Shown here in pieces: positions 7,791-10,895 of a DNA stretch of 10,895 nucleotides. How positions within the stretch are numbered: the stretch's first letter is position 1; each line of letters starts with the position of its first letter. Origin of the DNA: BQOK01 sp048388525 (GTDB lineage Bacteria; Bacillota; Clostridia; Oscillospirales; Ruminococcaceae). Under the pieces are notes generated by a model that saw nothing but the letters and a program-made list of their open reading frames with translations, searched no databases and was not told the origin of the DNA. The stretch lies in the NCBI RefSeq assembly GCF_048388525.1, contig NZ_DBGCTQ010000026.1:1-10895 (forward strand), given 5' to 3'. The position numbers and the translations under genes are program-made.

Positions 7791-7824
7791 GCCGGGCTTT
7801 CCTGTGTGGGGAGCCCGGCTTTTT
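7791..7824 (+). terminator. Intrinsic terminator after pfkA
   Basis: GCCGGGCT (7791-7798) pairs with AGCCCGGC (7812-7819), and T-G, T-G, C-G and C-G pairs extend the stem to about 12 bp around a 5-base loop (7803-7807). The run TTTTT (7820-7824) follows at once. It begins 14 bases after the pfkA stop and should separate pfkA from yunB. Confidence 0.93.
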
Positions 7825-7835
7825 GCGTTTTCCCT

Positions 7836-7883
7836 CACGTTTCGCCCTCTGGCCGAATATAGTAGAGCGTAGGATAAAACGTG
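7836..7883 (+). repeat. Short inverted repeat upstream of yunB
   Basis: CACGTTT (7836-7842) and AAACGTG (7877-7883) are perfect 7-base inverted arms, 34 bases apart, in the 126-base gap between pfkA and yunB (7777-7902). The second arm lies just before the yunB ribosome binding site. This could be an operator or a leader stem, or chance; no sigma-factor consensus in between is strong enough to call. Confidence 0.3.
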
Positions 7884-7902
7884 CAGAAGGGAAGAAAACG
7901 CC

Positions 7903-8574
7903 ATGCAAAAAAGGGTAAAACGGCCGCCCCGGCAAAAAATGCGGGCCCGGCACAAGTTCTTGCTGGCGGTCCTTTTTTTGCTGGCGCTGCTGGCGTTCTC
8001 GCTGGTGTCGCTGGAGCAAAAGGTACGGCCGGTGGCACTTACCATCGCCCAGTACGAGTGCCGGGACCTGTGCATCCATACCATGCAGAGTGCCGTGAAC
8101 AAGACCATCGACGAGCGGCCGGAGCTGTATAAAGAGCTGTACGACATCCAGCGGGACAGTGCGGGCCAGATCGTGAGCGTGGCCTGCGATACCCTGCGGC
8201 TTAACCAATTGCAGAACGACCTGGAAGAAACCCTGAGCAAGTCTTTGGATTCGCTGGGGCGGGCAAAGCTTGCCGTGCCTCTGGGCACCCTGACCGGCGT
8301 GCAGGCGCTGGCGGGCCTGGGACCGGAGCTCACGGTGCGGGCGATCCCGCTTTCAAATGTGGAAAGCAAGGTAGAGAGCCGCTTTTCCAGCGCCGGTGTA
8401 AACCAGACAAAACTGGAAGTAAATGTGACCTTTACGGTGGAATTATGCGCGATGCTGGCGGGGGCGCAGGCCGATACCACCGTGACCAGCGAGGTGTGTG
8501 TGGCGCAGATGCTCATTGTGGGGCAGGTGCCGGAATTTTATGCGCAGGGTGGAGATTTGGCGGGCAAAATGTGA
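7903..8574 (+). CDS. yunB: Sporulation protein YunB-like, membrane-anchored
   Basis: A 223-residue protein resembling YunB, a mother-cell sporulation protein of Bacilli and Clostridia that in B. subtilis is made under sigma-E; its biochemical role is not established. The N-terminus is strongly basic (many Lys/Arg in residues 1-18) and is followed by one hydrophobic segment (about 19-36), giving a signal anchor with the bulk outside the cytoplasmic face (Nin-Cout). The extracytoplasmic part contains the features I use for the assignment: GTLTGVQALAGLGPEL (positions about 126-141), a SSAGVNQTKLEVNVTFTVE stretch, and the near-terminal IVGQVPEFY. It is somewhat shorter than B. subtilis YunB (about 250 residues). 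AGAAGGGA at 7885-7892 is the ribosome binding site, 10 bases before ATG. It is isolated from pfkA by a terminator. Assignment is by motif memory, so moderate rather than certain. Confidence 0.82.
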   Translation: MQKRVKRPPRQKMRARHKFLLAVLFLLALLAFSLVSLEQKVRPVALTIAQYECRDLCIHTMQSAVNKTIDERPELYKELYDIQRDSAGQIVSVACDTLRLNQLQNDLEETLSKSLDSLGRAKLAVPLGTLTGVQALAGLGPELTVRAIPLSNVESKVESRFSSAGVNQTKLEVNVTFTVELCAMLAGAQADTTVTSEVCVAQMLIVGQVPEFYAQGGDLAGKM

Positions 8575-8580
8575 TATACT
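8572..8580 (+). promoter_or_regulatory. Probable extended -10 promoter for ligA
   Basis: TATACT at 8575-8580 is preceded by TGA (8572-8574), fitting the TGnTATAAT extended -10 form. The TGA is also the yunB stop codon. No good -35 stands 16-18 bases upstream; TTGGCG at 8557-8562 is only 12 bases away. An extended -10 can work with a weak -35. A separate promoter makes sense because ligA is needed in growth, whereas yunB is expected only during sporulation. Confidence 0.5.
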
Positions 8581-8588
8581 AATAGCCG

Positions 8589-8609
8589 TTGGCGTGCATT
8601 TTGCGCCAA
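8589..8609 (+). repeat. Hairpin at the 5' end of the presumed ligA transcript
   Basis: TTGGCG (8589-8594) pairs with CGCCAA (8604-8609) around a 9-base loop. No T-run follows, so it is not an intrinsic terminator. If transcription starts 6-8 bases after the -10 box (about 8586-8588), this stem sits at the extreme 5' end of the mRNA, where such hairpins can protect against decay. That role is inference. Confidence 0.4.
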
Positions 8610-8620
8610 GATTTATGATC

Positions 8621-8637
8621 GAGGTGATACGTCTTTG
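8621..8637 (+). promoter_or_regulatory. Ribosome binding site for the ligA TTG start
   Basis: GAGGTGAT at 8621-8628 is an almost full-length match to the anti-Shine-Dalgarno complement and lies 6 bases before TTG at 8635. This fixes the start at TTG; the frame has no nearby ATG or GTG with a comparable site. Confidence 0.85.
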
Positions 8638-10614
8638 GAGCTGGAGCAGGCAAAACAGCGCGTGCAGGAGCTGCGCCGCGTGATTGAACATAACAACCGC
8701 CTTTATTACGACCAGGACGCCCCGGAGCTTACAGATTTTGAATACGACGCCCTCAATCGGGAACTCAAAGAGCTGGAAGCCCGCTTCCCGGAGCTCATCA
8801 CTCCTGATTCGCCCACCCAAAAAGTGGGGGGCACCCCGGCCGGCCGCTTTGCCAAGGTGGTGCATGAGGTAAAGATGGAAAGCCTTCAGGATGCGTTTTC
8901 GTTTGAAGAGCTGCGGGAATTCGACCGCCGGGTGCGGGGCGACGGCCTTGTGCCGGAATATGTGGTGGAAGTGAAGATCGACGGGCTTTCGGTGAGCCTT
9001 GAATACCGGGACGGGGAATTTGTGCGCGGTTCCACCCGGGGTGACGGCTTGGTGGGCGAGGATGTTACGGCTAATCTGGCCACCATCCGGGATATCCCTA
9101 AAAAGCTGCCGAATGCCCCGGCATTTTTGGAGGTGCGGGGCGAAGTATATATGCCCCACGCCGCCTTTGAAAAGTTGGTGGAGGAGCAGGAGCTCAGCGA
9201 TAAGCAGCCCTTTAAAAACCCCCGCAACGCGGCGGCGGGCAGCCTGCGCCAGAAGGACAGCGCCGTTACCGCAGGCAGGGGCCTGTCCATCTTTGTATTC
9301 AACATCCAGCAGCTCCGGGGCGGGCCCCAGCCGGCCACCCACACCGAGAGCCTGGATTATGTAAAGGCACTCGGCTTCCCGGTGTCGCCCCGGTACAACA
9401 TCTACACCGACATCGAGGACGCGATCCGGGAGATCGAGCGGATCGGCGCGGCGCGCGGGGAACTGAGCTTTGATATGGACGGCGCCGTGATCAAGGTGAA
9501 TGATTTTTCCCAGCGCGGGCAGCTCGGCAGCACCAACAAGTTCCCGCGCTGGGCCATTGCTTTTAAGTATCCCCCGGAGGAAAAGGAGACCGAGCTTTTG
9601 GGGGTGGATGTGTCGGTGGGGCGCACGGGGGTCCTGACCCCCACGGCACGCTTTGCGCCGGTACAGCTGGCCGGCACCACCGTGAGCCGCGCCATCCTGC
9701 ACAATGAGGATTTTATTGCGCAGCTGGATCTTCGGCTGGGCGACACCATCCGGGTGCGCAAGGCGGGCGATATCATTCCCGAAGTGGTGGCGGTGACCCG
9801 CCACGCGGCGGGGGAAACCTATCACATGCCCGAGGTCTGCCCCTCCTGCGGGGAACCCGTGGTGCATCTGGAGGACGAGGCGGCCCTGCGCTGCGTGAAC
9901 CCGGAATGCCCGGCGCAGACGCTGCGCAATCTGATCCACTTTGCCAGCCGAAACGCCATGGACATCGACGGCCTGGGCAAAGCGGTGTCCGCCCAGCTGG
10001 TGGAGCGCGGGCTCGTGCGGTCAGCGGCGGATATCTATGATCTGACCGAGGAGCAGCTTTTGACGCTGGATAAATTCAAGCAGAAGAGCGCCCGCAACCT
10101 TTTGGCGGCGATCGAGGTTTCCAAACAGAACAATTTGGACAAACTTATTTTCGGCCTCGGGATCCGCAATATAGGCGACAAGGCCGCGGCGCTGCTGGCA
10201 GAGCACTTTGGCAGCATGGAGGCAGTGCGGGCCGCCAGTGCGGAAGAGATCAGCGCCATCGACGGCTTTGGCGGTGTGATGGCGCAAAGCGCGGTCGAGT
10301 TTTTTGCAAAGCAGGGCACCGCCGACCTTTTGGAAAGACTGGCGGCGGCCGGTGTGAACATGCGCTGGCAGGGAGAGGAAAAGACAGACAAGCTGGCCGG
10401 CAAGACCATTGTGGTCACCGGTACGCTGGAGAACCTTTCCCGCGCCGAAGCCGAGGCGCTGATCGCACGAAACGGCGGCAAGGCCAGCGGTTCGGTTTCC
10501 AAAAAAACCGCATATGTGCTGGCGGGAGAGGCCGCCGGCTCGAAACTTGCAAAGGCCCGGGAGCTTGGAGTCCCTGTTCTCACCGAGGCGGAGTTTTTAG
10601 AGTTAATCCAGTAA
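8635..10614 (+). CDS. ligA: NAD-dependent DNA ligase LigA
   Basis: LigA seals nicks in duplex DNA using NAD+, in Okazaki-fragment joining and repair. The 659 residues cover the whole family architecture. Domain Ia is at the N-terminus (HNNRLYYDQDAPELTDFEYD, about 19-38). The adenylation domain has the nucleophile Lys 114 in KIDG (114-117), then RGSTRGDGLVGEDVTAN. An OB-fold follows, with VGRTGVLTPTA and the KAGDIIPEVV segment. The zinc finger uses C402, C405, C420 and C425 (spacing C-x2-C-x14-C-x4-C). Helix-hairpin-helix repeats run to about 575, with DIDGLGKA and FGLGIRNIGDKAA. The C-terminal BRCT domain (about 586-659) contains GKTIVVTGTL. All catalytic and zinc residues are present. TTG start is supported by its ribosome binding site. 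It ends at its own terminator. The common Firmicute partner pcrA is not beside it here. Confidence 0.98.
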   Translation: MELEQAKQRVQELRRVIEHNNRLYYDQDAPELTDFEYDALNRELKELEARFPELITPDSPTQKVGGTPAGRFAKVVHEVKMESLQDAFSFEELREFDRRVRGDGLVPEYVVEVKIDGLSVSLEYRDGEFVRGSTRGDGLVGEDVTANLATIRDIPKKLPNAPAFLEVRGEVYMPHAAFEKLVEEQELSDKQPFKNPRNAAAGSLRQKDSAVTAGRGLSIFVFNIQQLRGGPQPATHTESLDYVKALGFPVSPRYNIYTDIEDAIREIERIGAARGELSFDMDGAVIKVNDFSQRGQLGSTNKFPRWAIAFKYPPEEKETELLGVDVSVGRTGVLTPTARFAPVQLAGTTVSRAILHNEDFIAQLDLRLGDTIRVRKAGDIIPEVVAVTRHAAGETYHMPEVCPSCGEPVVHLEDEAALRCVNPECPAQTLRNLIHFASRNAMDIDGLGKAVSAQLVERGLVRSAADIYDLTEEQLLTLDKFKQKSARNLLAAIEVSKQNNLDKLIFGLGIRNIGDKAAALLAEHFGSMEAVRAASAEEISAIDGFGGVMAQSAVEFFAKQGTADLLERLAAAGVNMRWQGEEKTDKLAGKTIVVTGTLENLSRAEAEALIARNGGKASGSVSKKTAYVLAGEAAGSKLAKARELGVPVLTEAEFLELIQ

Positions 10615-10631
10615 AATGAAACTTGGCGTTG

Positions 10632-10664
10632 AGCGGTCATCCCTGCGGGGAGGGCCGCTTTTTT
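10632..10664 (+). terminator. Intrinsic terminator after ligA
   Basis: AGCGG (10632-10636) pairs with CCGCT (10655-10659). T-G and C-G pairs, an A-G mismatch, T-A and three C-G pairs (10641-10643 with 10648-10650) continue the stem to a TGCG loop. The T-run is 10659-10664. It starts 18 bases after the ligA stop and separates ligA from the spoIIIA locus. Confidence 0.9.
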
Positions 10665-10690
10665 GTTCTAGCGGGGGCACAGCGGACATA

Positions 10691-10707
10691 TCCTTTAAAA
10701 CAAAGGA
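10691..10707 (+). repeat. Perfect inverted repeat in the spoIIIAA leader
   Basis: TCCTTT (10691-10696) and AAAGGA (10702-10707) are perfect 6-base arms around AAAAC. The right arm is itself Shine-Dalgarno-like but lies 12 bases before ATG. The better-spaced element is GGTGA at 10709-10713, 6 bases before the start and just outside the stem. The hairpin could modulate initiation or be chance. Confidence 0.35.
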
Positions 10708-10719
10708 CGGTGAAAGGAA

Positions 10720-10895
10720 ATGGACGAGTATTACAATGCGATCCAGCGCCTGCCGGGCTTTCTGCGGCCAGCATTGGCGGCAGTGCCGCCCACGCTCGCC
10801 TGTACCGTGCAGGAAGTGCGGCTGCGCAGCGGGCGGCCGGTCACCCTTTCCACCGCATCCGGGCCCGTGCCGGTCCCCCTGCCGGCAGGGGCGGG
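10720..10895 (+). CDS. spoIIIAA: Stage III sporulation protein AA, N-terminal part (3' end outside window)
   Basis: Only 58 full codons are present, read from ATG 10720 to the window edge. SpoIIIAA is the cytoplasmic, secretion-type ATPase of the SpoIIIA-SpoIIQ channel that connects mother cell and forespore during engulfment. The visible support is short: EVRLRSGRPVTL at residues 32-43 matches the conserved EIRLRxGRPxxL element near the SpoIIIAA N-terminus, and a 30-residue leader with LPGFLRPAL before it is also typical. The Walker motifs that would settle the call lie downstream, outside the window. Adjacent yunB supports a sporulation context, and in B. subtilis the spoIIIA operon is driven by sigma-E. 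The short gap before it holds CATATCCT (10687-10694), only loosely like a sigma-E -10 box, without a good -35. GGTGA at 10709-10713 is the likely ribosome binding site. Confidence 0.8.
   Translation, partial: MDEYYNAIQRLPGFLRPALAAVPPTLACTVQEVRLRSGRPVTLSTASGPVPVPLPAGA

Noticed and set aside
7855..7880. Sigma-E promoter for yunB
   Set aside because: GAATATA and GATAAAAC resemble the boxes only partly, and the gap between them is about 11 bases, shorter than the usual sigma-E spacing. Not strong enough to annotate.
6781..8208. Long open frame (475 codons) on the minus strand across pfkA and yunB
   Set aside because: It spans two well-supported genes and a strong + strand terminator, shows no family motif and has His/Gly-rich composition typical of a shadow frame.
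8443..9939. Long open frame (498 codons) on the minus strand opposite ligA
   Set aside because: It lies antisense to a ligase with every catalytic motif intact. Its translation is rich in His, Arg, Pro and Gly with no recognisable domain, as expected from the reverse complement of GC-rich coding DNA.
1..10895. CRISPR array, tRNA or rRNA gene, insertion sequence, attachment site, riboswitch, toxin-antitoxin or defence genes
   Set aside because: No regularly spaced repeats, no cloverleaf or rRNA-like stretch, no transposase or terminal repeats. All intergenic gaps are 126 bases or shorter and are explained by promoters, terminators and ribosome binding sites.

Overview
The window is an ordinary, densely packed chromosomal core region. 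Every gene is on the + strand. It is GC-rich, with small intergenic gaps, strong GGAGG-like ribosome binding sites and several TTG/GTG starts. Two sporulation-family genes (yunB-like, spoIIIAA-like) and the run murB-rapZ-whiA-dnaE-pfkA point to an endospore-forming-lineage Firmicute. The GC content suggests a high-GC member of the Clostridia, most likely Oscillospiraceae/Ruminococcaceae-like. That placement is inference from gene content and composition, not from a marker-gene comparison.

Layout. 1-429 is the C-terminal part of a ROK-family glucokinase. 484-3244 holds murB (UDP-MurNAc dehydrogenase), rapZ/yvcJ (P-loop nucleotide-binding protein) and whiA (division/sporulation regulator). The 3' end of whiA overlaps the start of dnaE (DNA polymerase III alpha, 3237-6689) by 8 bases, so murB-rapZ-whiA-dnaE looks like one transcription unit, possibly read through from the glucokinase gene. 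A clear extended -10 promoter at 6732-6760 then drives pfkA (6802-7776), which ends at a strong intrinsic terminator (7791-7824). yunB (7903-8574) follows. ligA (NAD-dependent DNA ligase, 8635-10614, TTG start) has a probable promoter of its own overlapping the yunB stop codon, and ends at a second intrinsic terminator (10632-10664). The window closes inside the first gene of the spoIIIA locus (spoIIIAA, from 10720).

How the genes fit together. Glucokinase and phosphofructokinase are glycolytic steps. MurB commits UDP-GlcNAc to peptidoglycan, and RapZ/YvcJ-type proteins are tied to amino-sugar or carbon status in other bacteria. WhiA links to division, DnaE and LigA to replication and repair, and YunB and SpoIIIAA to sporulation. 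All are recognisable, full-length families with intact key motifs. I found no mobile element, CRISPR array, tRNA/rRNA, toxin or defence genes, and no convincing undescribed system. No gene-free stretch exceeds about 126 bases. The most useful second looks are the absence of yvcK and a crh/HPr gene from the rapZ-whiA-dnaE run, the fully retained metal-ligand set of the DnaE PHP domain, and small hairpins in the ligA and spoIIIAA leaders.
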